A DNA stretch of 64,000 bases from M3007 sp965249785 (GTDB taxonomy: Bacteria; Bacteroidota; Bacteroidia; Chitinophagales; Saprospiraceae): contig CBDFMU010000012.1 in assembly GCA_965249785.1 (NCBI GenBank), forward strand, positions 62,001 to 126,000, read 5' to 3'. Position 1 is the first letter of the stretch. The number at the start of each line of letters is the position of its first letter. The notes beneath the pieces were generated by a model that saw only the letters and a list, made by a program, of their open reading frames with translations, searched no databases and had not been told where the DNA came from. A program made the position numbers and the translations under genes. Positions 15,965 to 25,477 of the stretch are shown piece by piece.

Positions 15965-18955
15965 ATGAAGTTTTTGCACACATTTTCCAAATGTGGTCTC
16001 CTGATGGCAGTGCTACTGTTGTTTGGTACGGCTGCTTTGGCTCAACGCACCGTAAAAGGTAAGGTTACCGACGCTGAAAGCGGAGAAGGCCTTATTGGTG
16101 CAACCGTATCGGTGGTTGGCACAACACGCGGTGCCTCTACCGACATTGATGGCAATTATTCGGTGGAAGTCCCCGAAGGCAGCACACAGCTGCGTTTTGC
16201 CTACACCGGCTATGCCGAGCAAGTATTTGCCCTGACTGCTTCCAACGTCGTGGAAATCGCGATGAAGCCCGGCTCTGTGCTGGACGAAATCGTGGTGGTT
16301 GGTTATGGCACCGTGAAATCCAAAGAGGTAACCAGTGCGGTGGCCTCCCTGAAAAAAGAGGATTTCAATAAAGGCAACATTTCCAGTGCCTCGCAATTAA
16401 TCCAGGGAAAAATAGCTGGTGTGAGCGTATCACGCGCCGGTTCTGACCCGAACGGCGAGTTTTCTATTCGCCTGCGTGGCCTGTCTTCTCTCTCGAATGC
16501 TGCACCGCTGATCGTAGTGGACGGTATTCCTGGGGTCAGTACTTCGTTGATTGACCCGAATGACATCGAGACTTTCGACGTACTGAAAGACGGTTCGGCT
16601 GCCGCTATTTATGGTACGCGGGCTTCGGCTGGTGTGGTATTGATCACAACTAAGCGCGGCTCTGTTGGCCGTACAGTGGTGGACTACAATGCTTTTGTTG
16701 CTGTTGACCAAGTATCCCGTCGGTATAAAGTGTTGAGTGCTGCGGACTTCGTTGCAACGGGTGGCACTGACTTTACCCCGGCAGACGGCCCAGGTGGTAC
16801 GGATACCGACTGGTTTGATGCTATTACTCAGACTGGCGTTTCGCAGGTGCACAACCTGAGCCTTTCGGGTGGTGTAGGAAATGGTGGCTATCGCGCTTCT
16901 TTCAACTTCCGCGATGTGGACGGTATTTTGAAAAACACCGGTTTCAAACGTTACAATGGTGGTCTGAATTTCTACCAGAAAGCGTTGAACAACCGCTTGA
17001 ACATCAACGGTAATCTGGCCATCACAACCGGCGACGGCGACCTCGGCTTTCCAGAGGCTTTCCGCTATGCAGTGATCCAGAATCCAACCTCGGCTATCAC
17101 TACGACCGATCCGACTAACGTCAATGGCGGTTATGTGGAAAACACCTCGTTTGACTTCTTCAACCCGGTGGCCATCATCAATCAAAATACCAATACTGCT
17201 AAGTTCAACCGCTTGTTGGGCAGCGCACGGGCTGAATACACGATCATTGACGGCTTGGTGGCTGGCGTGACGGTAGCTCAAGAGCGCTACTCTTTCGACA
17301 ACACCGAATTTTATAGCAAGCAGAGCAAATATCGCGGTGCTGGTCGCAACGGTGCTGGTATCCAAAACACTGCGAGCGGTGTGACGAATACGCTGGAAGC
17401 TACTGGCGAGTATACCCTGAAATTTGCTCAATCCAGCAGCTTCAAGCTATTGGGCGGTTACTCTTTCCAACAGTTTGACAACCAAGGATTTAGAGTAGAT
17501 GCAGGTAATATTATCTCCAATGAATTTGGTGCTAATAACCTGGGTGCTTTCCTGGAAAACACGCGTGGTTTGTCTTCTATTTCCAGCTACAAAAACGAAA
17601 ACCGCTTGATCGCTTTCTTTGGTCGGGCTACTTTGAACTTCAATGATGCTTACTTCGTCTCTGGCGGTGTACGTCGGGAGGGTTCTACTCGTTTTGGCCC
17701 GAACAACAAATGGGGTCTATTCCCCTTCATCAGTGCTGGTGCCGATTTCGTGAAGATCGCTGGTCTGACCAGTTTCAATCAACTGAAATTGCGGGTTGGT
17801 TATGGAGTAACTGGTACGCAACCAGATCGTAACTCGCTGTATCGCCGGACTTATAACCAAGGAGCAAAATTCTTCTACAACGGAAACTTCGTGCCGAGCT
17901 ATGGTCCTACCCAAAACCCAAATCCAGATTTGAAATGGGAAGAAAAAGGAGAGTTTGACATAGGTGCTGACTTTGCTTTCGACCAGTACAAATTCAGCGG
18001 TTCGGTGGATTATTACAACCGACTCACCAAAGGCCTGATTGTGGCACTTACGGTACCACAACCCCCGAACTTCGCCAAGACGACTTACGCTAACGTGGCA
18101 TCGATCCGGGTAAATGGTTTTGAAGCAGCTATCAATGCCAACGATGTATTGAACGGAGATAAATTCAAGTGGTCCCCAGGGCTGGTTTTCAGCACTAGCA
18201 AAGGCACGCTGGAAGACTTCAACGAAACTGGCGACACTCTTAAATATGCTAACGCCGGTGCACCTGGACAAAATGACGTTTACTACACTATTCTGTACAA
18301 TGGCGCAACACTTGGTCAACTATGGGGACCAGTCCGCGAAGGTGTAGATGGTGATGGTAAGATCATCTATAAAGATATCAATGGTGATGGCGTAGTAACG
18401 AAGGGTTCTATCGAACAGGTCAATGGAGATCAAACGCTGATCGGCAACGGAACGCCTAAGTTTGAAATTGGCTTCAATAACACTTTCGTGATGGGCAATT
18501 TCGACTTGAACTTCCTGTTGCGCGGCGTGTTTGGCCACGATTTGGTCAATGAATACCGGGTATTCTATGAAAATAACGATCCAGGTGTCACCACTTGGAA
18601 CAAAATTGACACCAAGTATTACGACAAAAACCTGAAGGGAGCGAGCCGTTTTGACAACACCCACGTAGAAGATGCTACGTTTGTTCGTCTGGACAATGCT
18701 ACGCTTGGCTACAATTTTTCTTTACCTACCAGCAGCTGGTTTACCAAAGCACGGGTGTATATAAGCGGACAAAACCTGTTTACTATCACCAAATACAGCG
18801 GAGTGGATCCAGAACAACGTGTGGGTGATTCCGGTGCAGTAGATAACGGTAACCGTACCTCTGGCAGCCTCGATCCATTGGCTCCTGGTATTGATCGTCG
18901 TAGCACCTACTTCCTGGCGCGCACGGTATCGTTCGGTATTAACTTTGGTTTCTAA
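15965..18955 (+). CDS. SusC/RagA family TonB-linked outer membrane protein
   Basis: A 996-residue outer-membrane transporter. A signal peptide (MKFLHTFSKCGLLMAVLLLFGTAALA) is followed by a carboxypeptidase-regulatory-like domain (KGKVTDAESGEGLIGATV...SYTGYAEQ type, about 28-105). Then come the SusC marker LDEIVVVGYGTVKSKEVTSA and a TonB plug (PLIVVDGIPG, DPNDIETFDVLKDGSAAAIYG, VVLITTKRG). The remainder is a beta-barrel ending in the aromatic terminus SFGINFGF. It imports oligomeric nutrients bound by its SusD partner, powered by TonB. Specificity cannot be read from sequence; no glycoside hydrolase or sigma/anti-sigma pair is next to it. SusD follows 35 bp downstream. Confidence 0.96.
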   Translation: MKFLHTFSKCGLLMAVLLLFGTAALAQRTVKGKVTDAESGEGLIGATVSVVGTTRGASTDIDGNYSVEVPEGSTQLRFAYTGYAEQVFALTASNVVEIAMKPGSVLDEIVVVGYGTVKSKEVTSAVASLKKEDFNKGNISSASQLIQGKIAGVSVSRAGSDPNGEFSIRLRGLSSLSNAAPLIVVDGIPGVSTSLIDPNDIETFDVLKDGSAAAIYGTRASAGVVLITTKRGSVGRTVVDYNAFVAVDQVSRRYKVLSAADFVATGGTDFTPADGPGGTDTDWFDAITQTGVSQVHNLSLSGGVGNGGYRASFNFRDVDGILKNTGFKRYNGGLNFYQKALNNRLNINGNLAITTGDGDLGFPEAFRYAVIQNPTSAITTTDPTNVNGGYVENTSFDFFNPVAIINQNTNTAKFNRLLGSARAEYTIIDGLVAGVTVAQERYSFDNTEFYSKQSKYRGAGRNGAGIQNTASGVTNTLEATGEYTLKFAQSSSFKLLGGYSFQQFDNQGFRVDAGNIISNEFGANNLGAFLENTRGLSSISSYKNENRLIAFFGRATLNFNDAYFVSGGVRREGSTRFGPNNKWGLFPFISAGADFVKIAGLTSFNQLKLRVGYGVTGTQPDRNSLYRRTYNQGAKFFYNGNFVPSYGPTQNPNPDLKWEEKGEFDIGADFAFDQYKFSGSVDYYNRLTKGLIVALTVPQPPNFAKTTYANVASIRVNGFEAAINANDVLNGDKFKWSPGLVFSTSKGTLEDFNETGDTLKYANAGAPGQNDVYYTILYNGATLGQLWGPVREGVDGDGKIIYKDINGDGVVTKGSIEQVNGDQTLIGNGTPKFEIGFNNTFVMGNFDLNFLLRGVFGHDLVNEYRVFYENNDPGVTTWNKIDTKYYDKNLKGASRFDNTHVEDATFVRLDNATLGYNFSLPTSSWFTKARVYISGQNLFTITKYSGVDPEQRVGDSGAVDNGNRTSGSLDPLAPGIDRRSTYFLARTVSFGINFGF

Positions 18956-18990
18956 GAAATTACACAAACAATTCAAAACAATTTACGATT

Positions 18991-20544
18991 ATGAAAAAAT
19001 TATCCCTGTTTGGGAAGTTGATGTTGCCAATGCTTTTTTTGGCAACTTTCAACAACTCCTGTACCGACTTGGATGAAAAGCTGTACGACACGGTGACGGA
19101 CGACAACTTCCTGAAAACGGAAGAAGAGTTCATCTCCGCGCTTGGTGCTGCTTACACCGGTCTGTATGCTCTGGGCAACCACGGCTCCTATTTCTCCGTT
19201 CAGGAAACCTCTTCCGATGAGGCGATGATCCCCACTCGTGGGGCTGACTGGGGTGACGCTCACCAGTGGGTCAATTCCCACGAGCATGACTTCAAGCCAG
19301 GCGACTCCAACATCAACAATGCCTGGGGTTTTCTCTATGGCGGCGTTGCGACTTGCAATCGCTTGATCGCACAGTTCACTACCTTGAAAGATGCTGGTAA
19401 GGTAACCCCTGCACTGGCTGACAAATTCATTGGCGAGCTGCGTACACTGCGCGCTTTGTATTACTACTGGCTGTTGGACACCTTCGGTAATGTGCCGCTC
19501 GTGACTTCTTTCGATGTGCCATCGGATTACAAACCAAAAACCGAGACTCGCTTGACCATCTACAACTTTGTGGAGTCGGAACTGCGCGATGCTGTACCAG
19601 CGTTATCGAAATCGAATGACGGTACTACTTACGGACGGATGAATTACTGGGCAGGCAAGACCATTCAGGCCAAGCTGTATCTCAATGCTGAGGTCTATTC
19701 GGGTACTGCCCGTTGGGCGGAGGCTGCTGCTGCTGCCGGAGAAATCATTTCTTCCGGTTTGTTTTCGCTGGAAACTTCCTACCGCACTAACTTTGTCAAC
19801 AACAATGGATACCCGAATTCGAAAGAGTTCATCCTGGCTGTACCGTTTGATGAAGTGTTTGCTCAAGGACAGAACATCGCGCAAATGACCCTGCACTACG
19901 GTTCGCAATTGACTTACAACCTGAAAGAACAACCGTGGAATGGCTATTGCTCGTTACAGGATTTCTATAACTTGCACGATGATGCTGACTCCCGGAAGAT
20001 CAATTTCATTGTCGGTCCACAATTCGCATCGGATGGTGTCACACCAATCATTGATGGTAGTGTGGAAGCTGCCGACCCAGATGGTCCGCAGGTAAACTTT
20101 ACGCCAGAAGTCAACCAGATTGAGCCTAATGCACTGCGTCAGGCAGGTGTACGGATCGGCAAATATGAGTTCAAATCGGGCGCAAGTGCGAATTTGAGCA
20201 ACGACATGCCGCTGTTCCGCTATGCCGATGTCCTGTTGACCAGAGCTGAAGCACTTTGGCGGGTGAATAACGGTGATGCCGAAGCACTGCAACTAGTCAA
20301 TCAGGTACGCGACCGTTCTATCAAGAACGCCGCTTTCACTAGCCTGAATGCACAAAATCTGCTGGATGAGCGTGGCCGTGAAATGTTCTACGAAGGCGTT
20401 CGCCGTCAGGACGAGATTCGTTTCGGTGTCTATGGCAATCCAACCGAATTCATGCCGGGTTCGGCCAAGACCAAAGAAATTTGGCCTATTCCAGGTCCAC
20501 AGATCAATGTGAACCCGAACTTGGTGCAAAATCCAGGCTATTAA
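18991..20544 (+). CDS. RagB/SusD family nutrient-uptake lipoprotein
   Basis: A 517-residue surface lipoprotein. The signal peptide ends at Cys24 (FLATFNNSC), the lipidation site. The N-terminal SusD-like helical TPR region holds GELRTLRALYYYWLLDTFGNVPLV. The C-terminal RagB/SusD part has LFRYADVLLTRAEALWRV, QLVNQVRDRS and ERGREMFYEGVRRQDEIRFG, ending IWPIPGPQINVNPNLVQNPGY. It caps the SusC barrel and binds substrate. It is co-transcribed with susC, and a strong terminator follows 30 bp after the stop. Confidence 0.96.
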   Translation: MKKLSLFGKLMLPMLFLATFNNSCTDLDEKLYDTVTDDNFLKTEEEFISALGAAYTGLYALGNHGSYFSVQETSSDEAMIPTRGADWGDAHQWVNSHEHDFKPGDSNINNAWGFLYGGVATCNRLIAQFTTLKDAGKVTPALADKFIGELRTLRALYYYWLLDTFGNVPLVTSFDVPSDYKPKTETRLTIYNFVESELRDAVPALSKSNDGTTYGRMNYWAGKTIQAKLYLNAEVYSGTARWAEAAAAAGEIISSGLFSLETSYRTNFVNNNGYPNSKEFILAVPFDEVFAQGQNIAQMTLHYGSQLTYNLKEQPWNGYCSLQDFYNLHDDADSRKINFIVGPQFASDGVTPIIDGSVEAADPDGPQVNFTPEVNQIEPNALRQAGVRIGKYEFKSGASANLSNDMPLFRYADVLLTRAEALWRVNNGDAEALQLVNQVRDRSIKNAAFTSLNAQNLLDERGREMFYEGVRRQDEIRFGVYGNPTEFMPGSAKTKEIWPIPGPQINVNPNLVQNPGY

Positions 20545-20574
20545 GCCGATTTGCTGCTAAGTTATTGCAAAAAA

Positions 20575-20607
20575 GGGCAAGCGGGATTTCCCGCTTGCTC
20601 TTTTTTT
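20575..20607 (+). terminator. Rho-independent terminator after susCD
   Basis: A perfect 9-bp stem (GCAAGCGGG / CCCGCTTGC, extendable by a G-T pair), a 4-nt loop, and then a run of seven T. It is placed 30 bp after the susD stop. Confidence 0.92.
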
Positions 20608-20728
20608 GTAAATTGATCTGCGAAATGCCTGTTTGCCTTCCCATACCTGGTAATACTGAAACCGAGACATTCACACGTTTTTGGGGCGACTTACGTTTCT
20701 TTGCACCTTCTAAATTCAATTTCATTTT

Positions 20729-21346
20729 ATGAAGATCCGTTTTTTTGCCGGCGTTTTCGCGCTATTAATAATGACCATTATTGCCTGCAACCGAGACTAT
20801 GCCACTATACGGCAGCGGGAACTCGCCAGTGGTGTTCGCAACGATAGCCTTTTCATGGGCCTGTATTTAGGGATGCCCCGTTCGGAATTTTACACCCATT
20901 GTCACGACATGAACCAGCAGGGGCTGGTGACCAGCGGCTCAGAGAATACTTCGGTGCTCTACGTGATGGAGGGCTATCGCCAGCCAATTAATATAGATTT
21001 CTATCCCGATTTTAGTAATGATAAAATCTATAATATGAAAATCTGGATGCAATACCAAACCTGGGCCCCGTGGAATAAGGAATATTTTGCCGAAAATCTA
21101 GTGCCAGACGCATTGGCTATCCTCGAAAAATGGTGCGGCGGCTCCAGTTTTGTGAAACAGCGCAGCCCTGAAGGCCGACCTTTTTGGGCCAAAGTACAAG
21201 GCAATCGGGAAATCACGCTGCGCATCCTGGACGAGCGTCGTTTGCGTGCCGATATCACCGATATTTCAGTAACCCCCCAACCCAATCCTTCCACTGCTGG
21301 TCAGCCCACGGCTCCTCGTCCAATCTGGGAACAACAGGCGAAATAG
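20729..21346 (+). CDS. Hypothetical lipoprotein
   Basis: A 205-residue protein I do not recognise. The signal peptide MKIRFFAGVFALLIMTIIAC ends at Cys20, so it is probably a lipoprotein. The mature part includes a region (DSLFMGLYLGMPRSEFYTHC) resembling the LGMSxxEV-type repeats of small envelope proteins. It ends in a proline/glutamine-rich tail (TPQPNPSTAGQPTAPRPIWE). It follows the susCD terminator, so it is a separate transcription unit. Function unknown. Confidence 0.75.
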   Translation: MKIRFFAGVFALLIMTIIACNRDYATIRQRELASGVRNDSLFMGLYLGMPRSEFYTHCHDMNQQGLVTSGSENTSVLYVMEGYRQPINIDFYPDFSNDKIYNMKIWMQYQTWAPWNKEYFAENLVPDALAILEKWCGGSSFVKQRSPEGRPFWAKVQGNREITLRILDERRLRADITDISVTPQPNPSTAGQPTAPRPIWEQQAK

Positions 21347-21434
21347 CGAATTGGTCTGATTATATTTAGTTTAATGTGTTGAAATTCAATATATTAAACC
21401 CCTATTGGTCACTTCGGCTACATTCCCTCACTTT

Positions 21435-24400
21435 ATGTTCTTTCGATTTTTTGGTTGGTTAGCCGTAATGGCCACATTCCTGTTTGCCTGCGGCAAAACT
21501 GAGCCGAAACCGCTCGCCTCCGGACAGCAATTCACTTTGCTGTCTGCCGAACAGACGGGTGTGCAGTTTCGCAACGACCTGCCTTACTCCGATACTTTTA
21601 ATTGCTATTTGTTTCGCAACTTCTACAATGGCGGCGGGGTGGCGATTGGTGACATCAATAATGACGGCCTACCCGACCTGTTTTTTTGCGGCAATATGGT
21701 CTCCAACCGACTATACCTGAATCGCGGCAACTTCCAGTTCGAGGATATTACCGAAGCAGCAGGCTTGAATTCCACCGGCATTTGGACGGCGGGCGTTGCT
21801 TTCGCCGACGTGAATGGCGACGGCTTGCTCGACATTTACCTCTGCAAATCCGGCGCACCGGGCGGCGAAAAACGCCATAACGAGCTGTTTATCAATAATG
21901 GCGGAAGCGGGGGGGGTACACCTACCTTTCGCGAAGAAGCCAAAGTCTGGGGACTTGATTATATGGGCCTCAGCACCCATGCCGCCTTCTTTGACTACGA
22001 CCGCGATGGCGACCTCGATTGTTATTTGCTAAATAATTCTGTGCGCAGCGTAGGCGGTTATGACTACCGTCCCGGTCAGCGTCAAGTCCCCGACCCTGAT
22101 GGGGGAAATCGCTTGCTGCGCAATGATGGGCCGCCTTCTACCGGGGGGCGGGGAGGGGGCTTCACCGATGTCACCGCCTCCGCAGGCATCTATTCCTCTG
22201 CTATCGGCTTCGGGCTGGGGGTCACCATTGGCGATTATGACCGCGATGGCTGGCCCGATCTCTTTATCTCCAATGATTTCTTTGAGCGTGACTATTTATA
22301 CCATAATCGTGGCGACGGCACTTTTGAGGAAATGCTGGAAAAAAGTATTCCTGAAATCAGCAAAGGCTCGATGGGCGCGGATATGGCTGACCTGAATAAC
22401 GACGGCTTTCCCGAAATTTTCGTCACCGAAATGACCCCACCCGACGAAGCGCGCTACAAAACCAAAGCGGCTTTCGACAGTTGGAATACTTACCAAAACG
22501 CGCTGCAAATGGGCTATCACCGTCAATTTGGGCGCAATGTGCTGCAGCGAAACAATGGCGACGGCACCTTCTCTGAAGTGGGCCGCCAAGCTGGTACCTG
22601 GGCCACGGACTGGAGCTGGGGAGCGTTAATCGCTGACTTCGACAACGACGGCTGGAAAGATATTTTTATAGCCAATGGCATTGGTAAAGACCTGCTCGAC
22701 CAGGACTATCTGAATTTTTATTCCGATCCCAATGTGATGTCGAAAATGCTGCATGAAAACCCCGGCGCGGGTATCAAAAAACTGATTGATGCCATGCCGT
22801 CGCAGCCAATATCCAACTATCTGTTCCAAAATAAAGGCACCGGCGAACTGGAATTTACCAACGTTGCGGCTGCCTGGGGCTTGGGCCAACCATCTTTTTC
22901 TAATGGCTCGGCCTACGCTGATCTGGACAATGATGGCGACCTCGATTTGTTGGTCAACAACGTAAATATGCCCTGTTTTATTTACCGAAATGAAACCAAT
23001 AAAACGGCTAATTGGCTGAAAATCAAGCTAAAAGGTAGTACTGCCAACACTTTTGCTATCGGCGCAAAGGCCACGGTGAAGTTGGGCAACCAAACACTTT
23101 TCCAGGAACTTGCTCCTATGCGCGGCTTCGAGAGTTGTGTAGATTACCAGTTGCATTTTGGCCTGGGCCAACACCTGAGTGCCGATACGGTGGAGGTCGT
23201 TTTCCCGTCGGGTAAAATTTGGCGTAGCCTAAACGTACCCGCAAATCAAACCCTGGAAGTGCGAGAAAGCGATGCTATCGAGTCCCCTGCAAAGAAAATA
23301 AAGACGCATCCGGCACCCATTTTTACCGCTGAAAAAGCCCCTGATTTCCGGCATACGGAACGCGATTTTTCCGATTTTGACCGCGAGCCTTTGCTTTTTC
23401 GGATGTATTCTACCGAAGGTCCGAAGCTGGCGGTGGCCGATGTAAATGGGGATGGGCGCGCAGATTTTTACGTGGGCGGCGCAGCGGGACAGGCAGGGAA
23501 ATTGTTTTTGCAAAATACCAATGGGAGTTTTTCGCCGACGCAACAGCCTGATTTTGAAGTAGATAAAGCTGGCGAAGATGTAGCCGCCATTTTTTTTGAT
23601 GCCGATGGGGATAAAGATGTAGACCTGTATGTGGGTAGTGGCAGCAACGAATTCGACCCTGGTGCGGCGGCTCTTCAAGATCGGCTGTACCTCAACGACG
23701 GGCATGGCCATTTCACTCGCTCTGCGGCGAGCCTGCCTACTGGCAAACCCTTTGCTACCTCCTGCGTTCGGCCTGCCGATGTAGACGGGGATGGCGACCT
23801 CGATCTTTTTGTCGGGATGCGCCTTGTACCGGGCAATTACGGCCAGTCGCCCACGTCGTTTATCTTGCTCAATGATGGTCACGCGCATTTCCAGCCGGCT
23901 TTGCAAAAATATCCAGCTTTAAACAATTTGGGTATGGTCACTGATGCCGCCTGGGCCGATGTAGATAGCGACGGTGATCCCGATCTGATCGTAGTGGGGG
24001 AGTGGGAGCCGGTGCGGATTTTTATTAATGATGCCGGTGTGCTTCGCGAAACCGCTGGTTTGCCTGGCTCCAACGGCTGGTGGAATTGCATTACGTCAGC
24101 TGATTTGGACGGCGATGGCGACCTGGATTTTGTGCTGGGCAATTGGGGCGACAACTCGCGTTTTAAGGCTTCTGTGGAGCAGCCACTGTCTTTATTTGTG
24201 AGCGACTTTGACCAAAATGGGCGCAGCGAGACCATTCTTTGTCAGTACAATGGCGACCGCCAATACCCGCTGGTTGGACGGAACGATTTGGTGAAACAAC
24301 TGCCCAGCCTGAAGAAAAAGTACCTGAAATTCAGCGATTATCAATCCCAAACCATCACCGACATCTTTACGGCACAACAGCTGGCTGCGGCCACTCGAAA

Positions 24401-24806
24401 AGATGCTTATTTGCTCAAAACCAGTGTATTATGGAATAGAGGACAGGGCAAATTTGAGTTGACAGCGCTACCGTGGGCGGCGCAGCAAACGCCAGTATTC
24501 GCTATTGCCGCTGCCGATTTCACTGGCGATGGCCACGTGGACTTGCTGCTGGCGGGCAACGAAGAACGCTGCAAACCGGAGGTGGGTACCTGCCTGGGCA
24601 CTTACGGGACCCTGCTACGCGGCGATGGGCAGGGCGGCTTTCAGTCCTTGCCAGTTTCTGCCACAGGCCTACATTTGGAAGGCAGTATTCGCGATCTGGT
24701 GGTACTGCCCGGAGCAGGGTGGTTACGGGTGTTGGTAGCGCATAATAACGGGCCGCTGGAAATGCTTAAAACGGCTGCTACACGATCCATAACTAAACCC
24801 CTCTAA
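21435..24806 (+). CDS. VCBS/FG-GAP repeat lipoprotein with ASPIC/UnbV domain (CRTAC1-like)
   Basis: I use the ATG at 21435 (MFFRFFGWLAVMATFLFACG), which gives a type II signal peptide with Cys19; the frame also has a TTG at 21405. About 1123 residues. The N-terminal and C-terminal parts are beta-propeller FG-GAP/VCBS repeats with many calcium-type DxNxDGxxD loops (DINNDGLPDLFF, DVNGDGLLDIYL, DYDRDGDLDCYL, DVDGDGDLDLFV, DLDGDGDLDFVL). The middle holds an ASPIC/UnbV domain (AIGAKATVKLGNQT...LHFGLGQHLSADTVEVVFPSG). Such proteins often accompany SusC/SusD pairs and sit on the cell surface; their ligands are unknown. The stop codon lies inside a TAAACC-word repeat. Confidence 0.9.
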   Translation: MFFRFFGWLAVMATFLFACGKTEPKPLASGQQFTLLSAEQTGVQFRNDLPYSDTFNCYLFRNFYNGGGVAIGDINNDGLPDLFFCGNMVSNRLYLNRGNFQFEDITEAAGLNSTGIWTAGVAFADVNGDGLLDIYLCKSGAPGGEKRHNELFINNGGSGGGTPTFREEAKVWGLDYMGLSTHAAFFDYDRDGDLDCYLLNNSVRSVGGYDYRPGQRQVPDPDGGNRLLRNDGPPSTGGRGGGFTDVTASAGIYSSAIGFGLGVTIGDYDRDGWPDLFISNDFFERDYLYHNRGDGTFEEMLEKSIPEISKGSMGADMADLNNDGFPEIFVTEMTPPDEARYKTKAAFDSWNTYQNALQMGYHRQFGRNVLQRNNGDGTFSEVGRQAGTWATDWSWGALIADFDNDGWKDIFIANGIGKDLLDQDYLNFYSDPNVMSKMLHENPGAGIKKLIDAMPSQPISNYLFQNKGTGELEFTNVAAAWGLGQPSFSNGSAYADLDNDGDLDLLVNNVNMPCFIYRNETNKTANWLKIKLKGSTANTFAIGAKATVKLGNQTLFQELAPMRGFESCVDYQLHFGLGQHLSADTVEVVFPSGKIWRSLNVPANQTLEVRESDAIESPAKKIKTHPAPIFTAEKAPDFRHTERDFSDFDREPLLFRMYSTEGPKLAVADVNGDGRADFYVGGAAGQAGKLFLQNTNGSFSPTQQPDFEVDKAGEDVAAIFFDADGDKDVDLYVGSGSNEFDPGAAALQDRLYLNDGHGHFTRSAASLPTGKPFATSCVRPADVDGDGDLDLFVGMRLVPGNYGQSPTSFILLNDGHAHFQPALQKYPALNNLGMVTDAAWADVDSDGDPDLIVVGEWEPVRIFINDAGVLRETAGLPGSNGWWNCITSADLDGDGDLDFVLGNWGDNSRFKASVEQPLSLFVSDFDQNGRSETILCQYNGDRQYPLVGRNDLVKQLPSLKKKYLKFSDYQSQTITDIFTAQQLAAATRKDAYLLKTSVLWNRGQGKFELTALPWAAQQTPVFAIAAADFTGDGHVDLLLAGNEERCKPEVGTCLGTYGTLLRGDGQGGFQSLPVSATGLHLEGSIRDLVVLPGAGWLRVLVAHNNGPLEMLKTAATRSITKPL

Positions 24807-24819
24807 ACTAACTATACTA

Positions 24820-25425
24820 ATGCCACTACTAACGCTTATTCGGCATGGACAATCTATTTATAATCTAGAAAACCGTTTTACCGGGAATATAGATGTGGCA
24901 CTTACTGATTTAGGAAAAGAAGAAGCCAGGCTGGCTGGTAGCAAGTTGACTAGTTTTAAATATAATATTGCTTATACATCTATGCTTAAAAGGGCCCAGG
25001 AATCGCTAACGATCATCCTGCAAGAAATCAAGCAAACAGCCATTCCTACTATAACCAATGCAGCACTGAATGAAAGAATGTATGGAAACCTGCAAGGCCT
25101 TAATAAAGCGGAAATAGCAGCCAAATATGGAGATGCCCAGGTGGAAATATGGAGAAGAAGTTACGCTGTTCGTCCGCCGGGTGGCGAAAGTTTGGAGGAT
25201 ACTTTTAATAGGGTAGTGCCCTATTATAAATCAGTTATAGAACCACAAATATTAATGGGAGAAAACATATTGATAGTGGCGCATGGTAATAGTTTGAGGG
25301 CTCTAATGATGTACCTGGAAAATATCAGTCCGGAAGCAATTGTGCAAGTGAATATTCCAACAGGGGTGCCAAGGCTCTATAATTTTGATCGCGCCCTGAA
25401 ACTTACCAATGTAATTTATTTATGA
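24820..25425 (+). CDS. gpmA: 2,3-bisphosphoglycerate-dependent phosphoglycerate mutase
   Basis: A 201-residue histidine phosphatase with the dPGM pattern: LIRHGQSIYN (phospho-histidine His9), FTGNIDVALTDLGKEEA, TSMLKRAQESL, LNERMYGNLQGLNKAE, RSYAVRPPGGESLEDT and IVAHGNSLRAL with the second histidine. It interconverts 3- and 2-phosphoglycerate in glycolysis and gluconeogenesis. The protein is shorter than the 230-250-residue classic enzyme but keeps all active-site segments. The gene starts 13 bp after the VCBS stop and is more AT-rich than its neighbours. Confidence 0.92.
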   Translation: MPLLTLIRHGQSIYNLENRFTGNIDVALTDLGKEEARLAGSKLTSFKYNIAYTSMLKRAQESLTIILQEIKQTAIPTITNAALNERMYGNLQGLNKAEIAAKYGDAQVEIWRRSYAVRPPGGESLEDTFNRVVPYYKSVIEPQILMGENILIVAHGNSLRALMMYLENISPEAIVQVNIPTGVPRLYNFDRALKLTNVIYL

Positions 25426-25477
25426 AGAGTTGGACTATAATTCATGATCAATCTCTTCGTCCATTGACACCAAGCAA

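Noticed and set aside
16430..17431. 333-codon minus-strand ORF inside susC
   Set aside because: Antisense shadow of a strongly supported SusC coding region.
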